From Inia geoffrensis (lineage: Eukaryota; Chordata; Mammalia; Artiodactyla; Iniidae), in NCBI GenBank assembly GCA_036417435.1, contig CM070913.1:17576680-17640679 (forward strand): a stretch of DNA of 64,000 nt, written 5' to 3'. Position numbers and translations under genes: made by a program. Below are positions 22,961-35,425 of the stretch, piece after piece (the first letter of the stretch is position 1; each line of letters opens with the position of its first letter). The notes under the pieces are model-generated. The model did no database searches. It was given only the letters and a program-made list of their open reading frames with translations, and was not told where the DNA came from.

Positions 22961-24214
22961 GCCTCCAATAAAAGCTGGCTTCCCTCAGGGTGCACCTCCT
23001 CTCCCATGCTCACTCTCTGTGGGATACACAACATTCCTCTGCTGAATTGTATGTGCCTTGGAAGACAGGGACTTCCTAAAGGAAAAGATCATCGCTTGAC
23101 TGTAAAAATGGATGGGTTTCTTTTTATCTGGGGCCCTTCTCTGAATCTCTGTGTTTCTGCAGAGTTGGGCTCAGGGCAGAGGTCACCAACTTCATCAGAC
23201 ACATCTTTGTGGGTATACAAGATCCTGAATGATAGTGATGACCTTTGAATCAAGGTGACCTCATTGGGCTTGGATTCAGGGGAAGGCAGATGGGTGAAGG
23301 TGCCATAATGAGCAGTATCCAGTTCTGCATAGTGGAGGGGAAACAATGGATCCATTTAAAGCAGTTTGGTGCCAGCAGGCCTGTGGGTGGATTCCATTCA
23401 TGTTTAAGCAGGCAATGCCCTGGTCCTTAACTCCAGGAAGTCTGAATAGCCTAGATATAGAGTAGAAGGCCATATTTGTCCTGTCATGTACACTGACTTC
23501 CCACGGAGTCTGTTGCTGGTCTTCTTGGGCATCAAAGGGGGGCTTTGGCTTCTTGGAGGAATTGCAGCAGATCAGTATGACAGATTGATTAAGACAGATC
23601 ACAGAAGCAAGCAAAGAAGGGGTCCAGGCAGCCAGTTAGAGTAGGAAGATCTGGTGGTAGAGCACAGTAGGTATCTAATTAAGAGGGCAAAGCCCCACAG
23701 GAAGAGACTGACTCTCTGTGTCAGCCTCTTCCTTTCCATATCACTGAGTCTAAATCAGTGCCTCTAATATCATAAGTGCCAAATAAATATTTGATGGTTG
23801 AAGCCATGAATTCATGCCAGGAGAAATAAGCAGAGAGTATCAGAAAAGAATTGAAAGTGAGCTAGGACTAATCAGTGGTAGGCTCTCCTTGTGGGAGGCC
23901 TGAGAGGATAGAGGGTTCTGGACCTAAATGAAGGCAAGAACTCAGACTTGGAGGAATAAGACAGGAGCTCAATTACTACAATGGGGTACAAGACTGAATC
24001 TTACACATAATGTATTTGGCATGATCCTGGTTACTGGGACCTGGGAACAGCCTCGGAGTATATTTCGAATTGAGTCATTTTTGCTTGATTCCTACTGACT
24101 GTTGGGCAAGAGTGTTGCATACACTTAAAGTCAGAGATTTTATATGTGAAGTAGTTTCTATTCTAAGTTTTTGAGTCAGATGCATTAAAGTAGAAAGGAC
24201 TCTTTTTTTTTTTG
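22961..24214. other. Non-coding DNA, one L2 tail
   Basis: An L2 3' end lies at about 23690-23810 (CAGTGCCTCTAATATCATAAGTGCC then AAATAAATATTTGATGG). Several 60-117-residue frames occur at 22895-23614 on both strands, overlapping each other and without recognisable domains. Confidence 0.4.
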
Positions 24215-24485
24215 TATTTAAGAGCGTGGATATTTGCTGACATTTGTTGATCACAAGATGCTGTTCTAAGAGCATAACATGTGTTAATTGATTTAACCCT
24301 TGCAACTCTATGGAGCAGATTCTGTTATTATCCCATGTTACAATAATGAAACTAAGGCCAAGAGAGGTTAAATAACTTTTTAAAGGGTCAACTTTTTAAA
24401 GGTAACGTCTTATCAGCTGTCATGATGAGATTCCAATTCAAGTCTGGTTTCTTGATCCACTAGTGACCACTGTTCTATGCTGCAC
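24215..24485 (-). repeat. MIR SINE, minus strand
   Basis: GATGCTGTTCTAAGAGCATAAC, GTTATTATCCCATGTTACAATAATG, AAACTAAGGCCAAGAGAGGTTAAATAAC and CCAATTCAAGTCTGG follow the MIR complement. Confidence 0.8.
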
Positions 24486-27400
24486 TTTCTGTAGAGAAAT
24501 ATTACACCATCGTCCTTGAAGTTAAGAGTTTAACAATGATTCTTTTGCAATACAGTTCCACTATTTTTGAGTTGGGTCCTTCTAAATTAAGCAAATAATT
24601 GGACAACTGTTTACTATTTTTGGCTGTTAGATACAAGTAATAAGTGATCACCTTCTACTGGAAAAGACATTCTGAAGTCAACAGGCCCACATATATATTG
24701 AATTTGTAAAACTGTAACACTTATTTTATAAAGGAACTAATAAAAATAATACCATCACTTGCCCTCTCTATTGCCAGTAATATTAAACCTTTACAGCATT
24801 CTTTGAAGAATCAATTTTGGAAACTAGGGAACTCTACTGAGCTTTAATTATTATTGCATTTTAAAACAGGGAAAAATTATGTGGCCAGCTAGACTATCTC
24901 AAGGATAAAAGACATTTACACTAATTTGATTTTTTGTGGTAATTTATTTTAGAATTCTCAGTGGTAACATTAATCTTCAGTAACTTATTTGAGGTGATAT
25001 TGGATTCCAAAAGCATTTTCAGAAAAATTTTACTGTAGTCCAATGAGAATTATATATCTTTATTTGAATGTTAAATGTTATAAAATAGCCAGTTTTACAG
25101 AAGCAAAAAGCATTTCTGATAGCCTAAAAGTTTAAGCAAAATTGTTGGCATTTGTTAAATTTATTTTATTAATTTTCATTCTTTTCAGTAACTTTAAAAT
25201 TAACTCTTTCATAATATTTTAAGAACCTTTACATAAAATTCCAGGATTGAAATTTGTTTTAGTGAAAATGAAAACATGTCCTAATTATGAAATTATTTAT
25301 TTCTGCAGTGGCATCACTTTTACATTTGAATATTATGTAAAGCAAATGTCACTTGAAAAGGAAAGAAGGTATCCATTAGATTTGTTACTTAGGTAACACA
25401 GGAACATGGAACCCATACAGGGATAATATTTTCCCACATATAACGATTGCAGTAACAGGTTGATGAATAGACCATAATAGCATTGGACTGAAAATCTAGA
25501 CAAGTCATTTTAGGCTCCTGTAGAATTTGTAGTAATTAGGAGAATTGAAGTGCAAGGAGAAGTGTCTCCCACAAATCACCCCTTCATGACACTAGGTTAG
25601 TGTCACCTTTGCATACCAAGTAACTCCATGTACTCTCATTTCCACAAAGTTATATATGATGAGATGTTATTTCCCTCTGAAAAAGATTCCTAATGAGAAC
25701 TTAGATATACTTCATGAAGGCTCATATCTGGGCTGAATTAATCTGCTCACAGATAGTGAATGATGGATTTTTTTTTTTTTCAGGTATTGAGAAGGCTTTT
25801 GTATTGGGACAAACTCCCAACAATAGGGGTGTCTCTAGGAGTAGGAGAGTTATAATAAAGTGACTGGTACAAGGTCTAACCTATACGTGGATTTGTGGAA
25901 TTTAACTTTCTTCCCTCACTCCCTCCACTCCATTCTCTCTTTAACTGTGTTGATTACCTTGGGAGGTACAACTGGGTTTGACTTTCTTCAGCAACACGTC
26001 GTAAAATATGTTTCCTCTTTCAGAGAGGCACAGCCTCATGCTGCAGAAGCCCAAAGGCAACCGTATAGCATAGTATGTAAAATGTGAACTAAACCTAGGG
26101 TTCAGATAAGAGGGGCCTCTGGCCGCTGAAGATGCAGTCTCTTACTGTTAACCTTCAGTGGCTTCTGAGTGTTCATTTGAACCTAGAGGTTATAGAGAGA
26201 CATGACAAGACTCGAGGGCATTGGTGGATTTTTACTACTGTTTGTTTACTGAACACTTTAATGATTTACACAGCACAGTTTAAAAATTGCAATGACACAT
26301 CTTTTGATTGATTACTAAAAACATTATATGTATGTGGAGAGAGAGAGAGAGAAAGAAATTTGCTGTAAGGGTACTTGCTTTGTGGTGGTGCATAATCATT
26401 AGAATCTGGGAACACTTAAAAACCATGTCTTCAAATCTTCAATGGCAACCCATGATGTGCGGAAGGAAGCTAATAATCTGACTCTAATTTGTTCTTTCAC
26501 TGTTGCTTCCACAATTATGTGGGGTTATGAGATGTGGTACACTTTTCAGACTAAAATTATCTGAGCGTGTTCCAAATTTTGAGGGCTTATTGATTATTCA
26601 TTCAGGAAGCAGAGTGGACCTAGAACTGTTTGTTAAGGAAAATCTTGCTTTGCCTGGAGGTACTTCCTTGTCCATCCATGCAGGTGAGAGGCTTGGTGAG
26701 ATTCCTCAGTGTCCATCCATGAACTTCTATCTTACTCTTTCAGACTCTGTCTGTGGTGTGTGGCTCTGACCTCAGTCACCAGCACAGAACTGCTTCATCC
26801 AGTTTGCCAACTTTGGCAAAGATATAACCTTCAATAGCAAAACTTTTATCAAAGTCAAGTGGAGAGTTTGTTTTATATTCATTGGCTCTCAGGTGACCTC
26901 GCCCAAGATATCACTCATTTCTTTGCTTATTTGTTTGCTCGTGTGTTTAGTTACTTATCCTATCATCCACCATCCCTTCATTCACCATTCATTTATTCAC
27001 ACAACAAAGACTTCTTGGTTACCTAATATGTGCTAGGAGTAATAGAAAATTTGGGACACTAGTCATGTAATAGAGATAAAGGGAAAAAAGAAAGGAAAGA
27101 GGAGGAAACAGCAAATAATTGAAAACATCTAAGGTGTGAAGTATTTAAAAACATTTGTTAAAATCCTGTTTAGGCATACACTGTGTGTCTCGAAAATAAG
27201 AAACTACATTTGCTCTGTAATTGCTTGAATCATACATCTTTTGCCTTGATTAGCAATTTCAATCAACCAAGACATTATGAGCATTCTCAAGTAAAAAGCT
27301 GCATATTTCCCAACCTGAAGTCCTCTATTCAACCTTTCTATTTTCTAAACACTTTTGATTTGCTAGAATTCGGTGGTATTCTTTCTTATAAAAATATTAG

Positions 27401-28108
27401 TTTCTCTAAACTGCAAAACTCTGCAAATGTGAATAAAATGAGATATTTAAAGACGTTTTCTAGTCTTTCATATTTTAATGTTATTTTTGTTTTGTGTCCT
27501 TTGGGTTCTAAACTTACTTCCCTTTTGGTCTTATGTTTATCTACATCTAGATAAGAGAACTCTGTTTTGATATTAAGTGTGCTTATATTTTTAAACGTCA
27601 AAGCTGCTTAAAAAATACCCTTGGTCAGATATCTGAAAAGCCTAAGTTTACCTGAGAGCTCAGAGGAGCAATAGGCTGCTTTCTTACAGTTGGTTGCAAT
27701 AAGCCTGTTGCTAAAAGGTAGAGTAAGTTGAACTACTGAAAGCAAAGTCTGCTTCTATCTTTTGTGAATTTCCATTCTAGAAGGCAAGATAGTCTTCTGT
27801 AGCATTTCAAAATCAGCAGTCTAAATCGATTGCCTTTGTTTGATTTCTGGGTTTCTCCAGACCCAGTTAGTCCCCGTGGTATCTTGCCTTCTGTTTCGTC
27901 TACAGGGCCTCCTTCTGCCAAACAGGTTTCCTTACTGCACCACAAAAACTAAAGCCAGTCAAAAGAGGCTGTATCACCATATTTAGACAGAAATAGAGTA
28001 TCAGAATATAGTGAATGCTTTTGCTTCTAATGGCTGCAGTGACTGTTACCCCACTTGCCATCTGGTGGCATGCTTTGCTTTCCCCTTCATTTATGGACCA
28101 TGTGGTAG

Positions 28109-28109
<1 letters not shown>
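24486..28109. other. AT-rich non-coding DNA, little recognised
   Basis: No gene supported. A short (GA)n lies at 26337-26352 and an L2 tail-like trace at 26960-27050 (CATTCATTTATTCACACAAC). Frames at 26503-26769 and 27183-27554 have no domain, signal peptide or codon pattern that I can identify. Much of 24500-25560 is AT-rich sequence with no nameable repeat. Confidence 0.45.
26337..26352. repeat. (GA)n microsatellite, short
   Basis: Eight GA units followed by AAGAAA. Confidence 0.9.
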
Positions 28110-28172
<63 letters not shown>

Positions 28173-28214
28173 GCTCCCTCGCTCCCTCTCTCCCTCTCTC
28201 CCTCTCTCCCTCTC
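28110..28214. repeat. (CT)n / (CCCT)n compound microsatellite
   Basis: About 60 bases of pure CT, then CCCTCG and CCCTCTCT variants, about 105 bp in all and pyrimidine-only apart from two G. Its near-mirror symmetry suits triplex (H-DNA) formation. The serine/leucine and arginine/glutamate frames across it are artefacts. Confidence 0.98.
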
Positions 28215-29072
28215 CATTCATTTTGCCCACTGTTCTCATCCACTTAAGTTTTATTAAGAGCATTGCCAGAGTCAGTCATTATTGTGTGCAAAGTATTTGA
28301 AAGTCCTTAGAAGGAGAAGGGACATAAGCCTCTTTTTCTGAATAAACATTCTAAGGCCACACTGGAATCATCTGGGAAGAAAAAAAGTAACAGCACAAGA
28401 TTGCCCTTTCTATGACAAGTTGCTATTTATCTAGTTAATGAGATGCACTCTCAATAAATCATGTATATTAATTTAGTATGAGTTTACTTGGCTATATCAA
28501 GCTAGCCTTACAAGATCCAAAGATAATAACGTTAGAAATATATTTTTCAAAGGCTCTGGAATCAAAGCCAAACATGGACATGTTAACTGAATATATTTCT
28601 ATATTTTACATTGATATTAATGGCTTATCTAAGTCACATTTGGATTTACACACGGTCGCCCCAGCATTTGCGGCAGAGAGTGTTACCTGGGGTAGTCAGC
28701 TAACAAGGGCACCACCACTCTACTGCCCTTGAGAACAGGAAGTGAGGAAGAAGCATATAGCTACTGAAATTTACAAAAAGAATTTTAAGTAGGCAGATTT
28801 TAATTACCCCAGAGTAGAACTTGGCCAGCACACCAAATTGTTCTTCCTCCTACTCACTTTGGAATTTCTGAAAAAAATTACACTGAATTGGTGCACATAT
28901 TTATATTCAAAAATATATCTGGATTTAGTCCATTGCACTTGACATCAGAAATTAACAACTTTAATTTTCAGCTATAGGTCATAATTAGATTTCGTTCAGA
29001 GATGTCATGTATGGATAACTTATCTGTAAGTGAAAACTCTTACCATACCTAGCTGGTGAGCTTGGATGGATT
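28215..29072. other. Non-coding DNA, nothing recognised
   Basis: AT-rich with no nameable repeat or exon signal. Confidence 0.45.
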
Positions 29073-29130
29073 CTCTATCTATCTGTCTATCTGTCTATCT
29101 ATCTATCTATCATCTATCTATCTATCATCT
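29073..29130. repeat. (CTAT)n tetranucleotide microsatellite
   Basis: About fourteen CTAT/CTGT units, interrupted by two ATCATCTAT steps. Confidence 0.95.
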
Positions 29131-29224
29131 TTCTCTTTATCTATGAAACTATCATAATATCAGGTCAGGCGGAGAATCCTGGGTAGAGTGGGTTCTTTTT
29201 GTTATTTTGCCCATAATTCTGAAA

Positions 29225-29404
29225 CAGTGTTTCTCAAAATGCAACCTATGGACCATCTGCTTCAAATTTCCTGTAAGAAGTTCAGGTTCCTGGGCCTTTA
29301 CCTGGACATAACTGAAGCAGAATCTCAGAGACCTGGGTCTGAGAGCATGCATTTCAATCTGCTTCTGATGTAATTCGGGAGTACATTAATGTTGGAGAAC
29401 CACA
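29225..29404 (-). mobile_element. MER5-type hAT element
   Basis: CAGTGTTTCTCAAAATGCAACC at the left, CTGAAGCAGAATCTCAGAGACC in the middle and TTGGAGAACCACAG at the right match a MER5A/B-type non-autonomous transposon with paired CAGTG/CACAG ends. The flanking 8-mers are too eroded to confirm the duplication. Confidence 0.7.
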
Positions 29405-29764
29405 GCTTTAAAATACACACAGGCCTTTTCCCTTAGGATCTGGTACAAATCTACAGACTGAAATATTTAAGAAATAAATTTGTTTCTTAAAAGTAGTTTG
29501 TAAAACCTGAATCAGAGTAGAGCCATCCCATTCTAGTTGCCCTTTAAGCCCAGGCACCCTCTTCAATGAGATGCTTAAACCAGCTCTCTCTTTCTCATTC
29601 TCTCTCTCTTTTCCTTGCCCCCTCTCTATGCTTTCATTCTCTGAGATTTTCACAAGTACTATGTCACAAAGGTCCTTATTTGTTGAGATTTGTTTTTGGC
29701 TGTACTAGGGAATGGCATATTCTCCATTTTTTAGCAGCTCAAGAGGTAGGAGAGTGGGAAGCCT
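29405..29764. other. Non-coding DNA, nothing recognised
   Basis: A pyrimidine-rich CTCTCT-type run is present near 29582-29612. No gene or nameable repeat. Confidence 0.4.
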
Positions 29765-30000
29765 AAGGGCTTTAGGGTAAGACAGACTTTGGTCCAAATT
29801 TCATCTCTGCTGCTTCCCTTCTGAGTATCTTTGGGTCATTTAGCTAACCCTTTTTTGAGCCCTATGTTCCTCATCCCTAAAAAGGGGCATGACACCAGCT
29901 TTGCAGGGTTTTTATGAGGATCAGATAAAAGGATATATCCAAAGAGTTCAGAATATTTTGACAGTGCTCATTAGATATTAATCATTATTATTATTTTTGT
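29765..30000 (+). repeat. MIR SINE, plus strand
   Basis: GGTCCAAATTTCATCTCTGCTGC, CTTTGGGTCATTTAGCTAACCC, CCTCATCCCTAAAAAGGGG and TTTTTATGAGGATCAGATAAAAGG match MIR in order. Confidence 0.75.
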
Positions 30001-30732
30001 CATTTTGCTTCATGCTTAAGACAAGGTGGAGCAGAGCCCCCTAGATGAGTTTGATAAGGATATTCATTGAGATAGTCATTTGCCGCTCAACACTGAATCC
30101 TACATGCCATGTCCCTAGCAGGTGCTAGTGCGTGCACACCTTGCATTGGATAGGCTGTGCCCCACCCACTTCTCTTCAGTCCCTTTTAACATTCTGTGGA
30201 CTTCTGTGCCCATTGTTCAACTTCTGTGTGCTTTCTTTCAAGTGACTCACACCTGTGACTGTCTTCAGAGTCCTGCCCTTAGTGTAACAAGGTTGCTTTG
30301 CCTGCATACTCAGAGAGCAGAGAGTACCTGGAAGTTTGTGTCTCCACCCCCTCCCCACCAAGGATTGGTGCGTGCGTATGGAAGCCCACCTCCCTTGCCT
30401 GGAGGTGAGACCGACTGTAAGGTATAATCTATACTCCTGAGCTCCCTGCAGGATCAGGCTGAGGCTGGGGCTTGGCCTGAAATCTCACATTTGCTTTGCT
30501 TCTTTCCCTTCCCTTTCCTGCTTCCGCCTCTTACTGGCTTTTTCTAGGAGCATTCCTTAAGAAGTCACTTACACACATACTCTCATCTCAATGTCTGCTT
30601 TTGAAAGGCCTTCCTCACTAAGGCACATGCACACACCCAGGCAAGCAGGCTTGGCTCTGCAGTGTCCCCAGTTCTCTGCAGTCCTTTCAAGTACATAAGC
30701 TGGTTTCCATGTTTGGGTTTGAGAGTTTAGAA
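30001..30732. other. Non-coding DNA, nothing recognised
   Basis: No gene, RNA or repeat I can name. Frames at 30122-30427 and 30569-30781 have no domain. Confidence 0.4.
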
Positions 30733-30814
30733 CGGGGTAGGCAGGGGCCAGATGGTAAATATTTTGGGCTTTGCAGGCCACATATAATCGTCTCTGACGC
30801 TTTGCTGACCCCTG
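30733..30814 (+). mobile_element. Internally deleted hAT-Charlie element
   Basis: It starts CGGGGTAGGCAGGGGCCAG, carries GGTAAATATTTTGGGCTTTGC, then jumps to the opposite end CTTTGCTGACCCCTG. The element is about 82 bp where relatives are near 200. Flanks GTTTAGAA and GTTTGGGA could be an 8-bp duplication with two mismatches. It belongs to the same family as the copy at 13065-13249. Confidence 0.7.
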
Positions 30815-30899
30815 GTTTGGGATGTATTTCCCCTCGCCTTTCCTTCTGACTCACTGTGTATTTTCACACTAATGTCTGCCTGCCCCTCACTAGCTTTTT

Positions 30900-31225
30900 T
30901 TTTTTTTTAATAGATCTTTATTGGAGTATAATTGCTTCACAATACTGTGTTAGTTTGTGTTGTACAACAAAGTGAATCAGCCATATGCATACATATATCC
31001 CCATATCCCTCCCTCTTGAGCCTCCCTCCCACCCCTCTAGGTGGTCACAAAGCACCAAGCTGATCTCCCTGTGCTATGCGGCTGCTTCCCACTAGCTATT
31101 TTATATTTGTTAGTGTATATATGTCAGTGCTGCTCTCTCACTTCGTCCCAGCTTCCCCCCCCCCTGCCCCCCCCCGCCATGTCCTCAAGTCCATTCTCTA
31201 CATCTGTGTCTTTGTTCCTGCCCTG
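30900..31225 (-). mobile_element. 5'-truncated L1 3' end, minus strand, perfect duplication
   Basis: Poly-T, then TAGATCTTTATTGGAGTATAATTGC, CACAAAGCACCAAGCTGATCTC, CTATGCGGCTGCTTCCCACTAGC: the 3' UTR of the active cetartiodactyl/cetacean L1 lineage in reverse. The exact 16-bp duplication CCCTCACTAGCTTTTT flanks it (30884-30899 and 31226-31241). The C-runs at 31155-31175 are the L1 3' UTR G-rich tract on the other strand. Confidence 0.95.
31155..31175 (-). other. L1 3' UTR G-tract (minus strand)
   Basis: Two C-runs of ten and nine bases separated by TG. On the minus strand this is a long G-tract that can form quadruplexes, as known for mammalian L1 3' UTRs. Confidence 0.6.
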
Positions 31226-31241
31226 CCCTCACTAGCTTTTT

Positions 31242-34200
31242 GTCGCTAATGATGGCTGGCCCAGAATGAATGGTGTGTCCTTCAAGGCCTTACAGTTTCT
31301 GGGGAGAAACTGAAATTATGAGGCTCAGCATTATGGCCTGGGTCAGGCCCAATTTTCAGATAATGGTTTTTTTTTTTTTTTTTAAGTTACCAGTGTTTGT
31401 ACCTTAATGATCCATAGCCATGTTCATACCAGAAAGACAGAATTTAGATCTATGAATCCCATGGAAAGAAAAACCAACACCCAGAAGAGTCATTGGTATT
31501 TTGTAGTGTTTACTTTATTGTTTTGCCTCAAACTAGCAACCTTCAGTGGATCATTGACAGTAATCCTACTCTGATACCGGTTTATTTACTAAGTGACAGA
31601 AATTCAGCATTAGCTGAGGTGAGAAAGGCTTATTTACAATCAATATTACTTGACATCTTTGTAATTTTCCCTTTTCTCGACAAAGGGAGAATATTTACAT
31701 AAAAAACACATCAGTAATCTTAGTAATCTCCTTGAGCAGACAAGGGTACATAAAATCAGGATGCAAGCTAAGAGTGATGGGAACGCAAATGTAGTACAGC
31801 CTGCTTCAGACAAATTTTAAAGCAGTAACATTAAAGAAAAACCATGCAATGTAATTAGACCAGGGAGGTCAGGAGACATTGGGTGGTCTTCAGCTTTATC
31901 TTGATGAGGGAAGTCATTGTTTGAAGAATGTAAAGAAGTCATTAACTACATTTGAGACTTTGGTCTTTGCCATTAAGGAGTTAAGGAAGTCTGTAGCTGC
32001 AGAGAAGTTGTAATATATCTGGAAGTAAAGCTTTGCTAAAGAAATGAATTTTTATGTAGTATAAATTTAAATTTTGTCATCAAATAATTCTTTTTGCTCT
32101 AAATAAAGTCAGTATTGGTTTGAAACACCCACGGAGTAGAATGCATTAGAACATTGGGATGTAATTTGCACTATAGATGTATTCACAACCCTCTCCACTT
32201 GTCTTACATGTGACAAAATGAAAATAGTGGGGTTTAGGAATATCTCTGGAAGCTTCTAGTGTCCTCTTATTTCCCAGCTTTATTCATTCTGACGATAGAC
32301 TTGGGGCTTGGGCACGTTGGCAGCTGCATAATGGTTTGGGACACATCTTAGCAATGAAGGCTGCTGGGCAGAACCCAAACAAGTTCCACGTGGGTCAGAT
32401 ATCATTGGCACTGATGTTTTCCTGGCACAGATCAAAACTTTCCTAGTGCTCTGCCACTATTATCTATGGGAGCTGACCTCTTAAGCCAAGCCCAAGTTTC
32501 TAAGGAACTATTCTGAAATCCTGGAAGCTTTTGAGAGTAAGAAATGTTAAACTGCATCTCCCTCAGTAAACTGCTATTGGACTTAAGGAAAGACAGAAAT
32601 AATCTGGGTAAAGTCCTTGATCTAGGCTGACATCTTTTAATACCAAATATAAGACTCCTTTTCTGTTAAATTGTCTTCATAATATTTGGGGAATTCCAGC
32701 TTGGGCTAAGTGAATAGCGCTTCACTGTGTTCATTGGTGAAATATTATATCACCATAATATGTTGTATTTCCCATATCATGAATGAATTGGATTTCACGT
32801 GCAACTCTCTACTATCTGCTGGGTACCTAGTTGTCTGGCACATGGGGAGGTCCTGGACCTACTGGGCTATACTTTCCAGGGCTTCACAAGGGACAGCTCT
32901 CAAGTCTGAGGTCAAGCTGGAGAAGACAAAGAGCTGGCAGGTCTGTCTCAGTGGTGCTGGTATATCAAATAGGAGATTCTCTGTAAACCGGTGACAGGCT
33001 CTGGGTGAAAAGTAGAGGGTTAATTTCAGAACAGGCTGAGACAGAGTGCATCATGGGAGCAGTGTCCAGGTTGCATAGAATACTCCTTTCATGTCTGGTT
33101 AGAAATTCACTAAATAGGTGAAGTCTTCAAGTGGTAGGCTTTTGTGGTAAAGGTCAAGGTTGGTTTTCATTGCCCTGAGCTGGAAGTAAGAGTTGCCTCT
33201 GCAATTCATGTTCAGATATTCATCATCCTTTCCCCTCTGGGAGAGAGATTTTCTTTCTGTCAGAATGCTTACGATTTTCATTCAAATATCAAGTATGAAC
33301 TATTCTACAATATTGCCATCTCTGAACCTTACTTTTTCTTTTCTGTATATTCTACAAGTATTTTCATAGCTGTCCTTCCTTACATAATGAGAAGATGAAT
33401 TAACCCTGTTTGTTGAGGCTTTTGGCAAAGATGGACACTCAGTTCAGCCTGCTAGCACTTCTCAAATGTGTTCCTAACTCTGACAATTTGAACTTGGTGG
33501 TTGAGACTTTCCCTTTGTGAACTCAGTATTTATCTGTGGTTCACAGGTGAGTTGAAGAGCATTTCACAGCCAAAGAAGAAAAGCATCATATTGACAAATG
33601 ATGTTTCTAAGCTACCAGGCTTCACCTGACATTTGTGTCTTGAGCACAGAAGGAGGGACAGTGAGACTCCAATGTTTGTTCTTGTATAATAATAAAGTCG
33701 CATAGCCCCCTTTCCATATCTGTCTTATTTTTGTGCTTTCTGGTACGGACAGACAAAAGCTGTTATTACAGAAGGTGAAGCTGATAGCTTTTTAATACAT
33801 CACATCCACTAGGATGAAAGCATAATTGCTACTTCTGTGTTCATTGTACAGTGAATAGTAATTAGCCTTTGGCCCATTACAGTGTGTGAACATCAAATCA
33901 CCCACCTGCTCTTGCCATGTCTCGTTAACTTAAACTATGTGCCTAAAGCTTTATCAGAAAACAACTCCTTCTCCCTCTCCCTACTGGCATGCTACATTAG
34001 GTAATGTCATTTAGAAAAGTCATAGACTTGAAGACAACAGTCTCCCAATTTGTGCTCAGAGTATAGGACAAGGACTAGAAAAGATGCTTTTAGTTATAGT
34101 GGTTGGTATACATCACATAGCTTTTTGGAAATAAAGGCACACCACTTCCTTTGATAGTTTTTACTTTTGTTTGTGACATTTTTTGTTTGGCTATTAGCTG

Positions 34201-34721
34201 ATTTATGAAGATAATTTGAAAACCATGTTACAAAATCAATGTGTATACTCAGTCCCTGAGAAAAGACGGGTTGATGATAAATAACCTTTGCTGATATGCA
34301 GCAAAAATTTCCCTTTGGAGGAAATGGGACCTGAGGTGAAATAATCAGGATTATCATCAAATAAACCACAAAGGAAAACTTACCTCAAAGTGAAATATAT
34401 CTGCACAATATAAAATTTAACAGAAGACTGGTGTAAGCTAGAAACTTGGGATCTCAGAGCTAGGAGTAAACTTGGAGAACATTTGGTTGAATGTTGTCAG
34501 TTTACAGAAGAGGAAATTCAGGCTTAAAATGTAAAGTATCTTGCCTATGGTTGGAGAAAATACTTTTCTTTTTTTAATAATACATGTTTAAGTGGCTCCA
34601 GCGTCCAAAGGAAAATTTGGTGACACTTTAAAATATGCATCTGAGATAGAAAAGAAACAACTAGCTTAATTTTTGGCTTAAAAAATATTCCTCCGTGGAA
34701 TTCTGCCTTTGCTCTACTTTT
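31242..34721. other. Non-coding DNA, largely unassigned
   Basis: About 3.5 kb with no nameable element except a trace near 34460-34545 (CAGTTTACAGAAGAGGAAATTCAGG), which resembles MIR or CR1-class repeats. A poly-T run lies at 31366-31383. Frames of 60-94 residues are scattered on both strands with no domain. A substantial share may be unique, single-copy DNA. Confidence 0.45.
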
Positions 34722-34919
34722 TTTTTTTGCGGTACGTGGGCCTCTCACTGTTGTGGCCTCTCCCGTGGCGGAGCACAGGCTCCGGATGCGCAGGCTCAGC
34801 GGCCATGGCTCACGGGCCCAGCTGCTCCGCGGCATGTGGGATCTTCCCAGACCGGGGCACGAACCCGTGTCCCCTGCATCGTCAGGCAGACTCCCAACCA
34901 CTGCGCCACCAGGGAAGCC
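34722..34919 (-). mobile_element. CHR-type cetacean SINE, perfect duplication
   Basis: Poly-T, GCGGTACGTGGGCCTCTCAC and the complement of the GGCTTCCCTGGTGGCGCAG head, ending at 34919. An exact 16-bp duplication CCTTTGCTCTACTTTT flanks it (34706-34721 and 34921-34936). It keeps both AGGCTC repeats that the 22073 copy lost. The long frames over this stretch on both strands are SINE artefacts. Confidence 0.97.
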
Positions 34920-35040
34920 TCCTTTGCTCTACTTTTATATATGATGGTGCTTTTATTACCAAGAAGGAGGAATGCCTTATTATCAGAAACATCAGCCACT
35001 GGCTAGTTTTTTAGATTCTGAGCTCAAAGGCATGCGTAGG

Positions 35041-35425
35041 TGTATTGGTTTCTTATGGCTGCTGCAACAAATTACCACAAACTTATTGGCTTGAAACAAC
35101 ACAAATATCTTATATTTCTGGAGGTCAAAAGTCTGAAATCAGTCTCAATGGCCTTAAAATTAAGGTGTCAGCAGGGCTGCCATCCTTCTGTAGGCTTCAG
35201 GGAGAGTCTGTTTCCTCACCTTTTCCAGTTCTAGAGGCTGCCTGAATTCTCTGGCTTGTGGCGCCTTCCTCCATCTTCAACATACTTCATTCTCATGTTC
35301 TCCCACCACAGGATCCTTAATTTAATCACATCTGCAAAGTGTCTTTTCCTATGATGGTAACATATTCACAGGTTTTGGGGATTAGGACACGGACGTCCTT
35401 GGGAGACCATTATTCTGATTGCACA
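35041..35425 (-). mobile_element. Complete solitary MLT1 LTR with GTAGG duplication
   Basis: On the minus strand it starts TGTGCAATCAGAATAATGG and ends in GCAGCCATAAGAAACCAATACA, a full MLT1-type LTR of about 385 bp. The pentamer GTAGG occurs immediately on both sides (35036-35040 and 35426-35430), an exact target duplication of the size used by these elements. Confidence 0.9.

Noticed and set aside
27900..28257. Low-complexity serine/leucine and arginine/glutamate frames
   Set aside because: They are translations of the (CT)n tract.
34545..35014. Overlapping frames of about 100-118 residues
   Set aside because: They are SINE-derived (CHR copy at 34722) plus flanking sequence.
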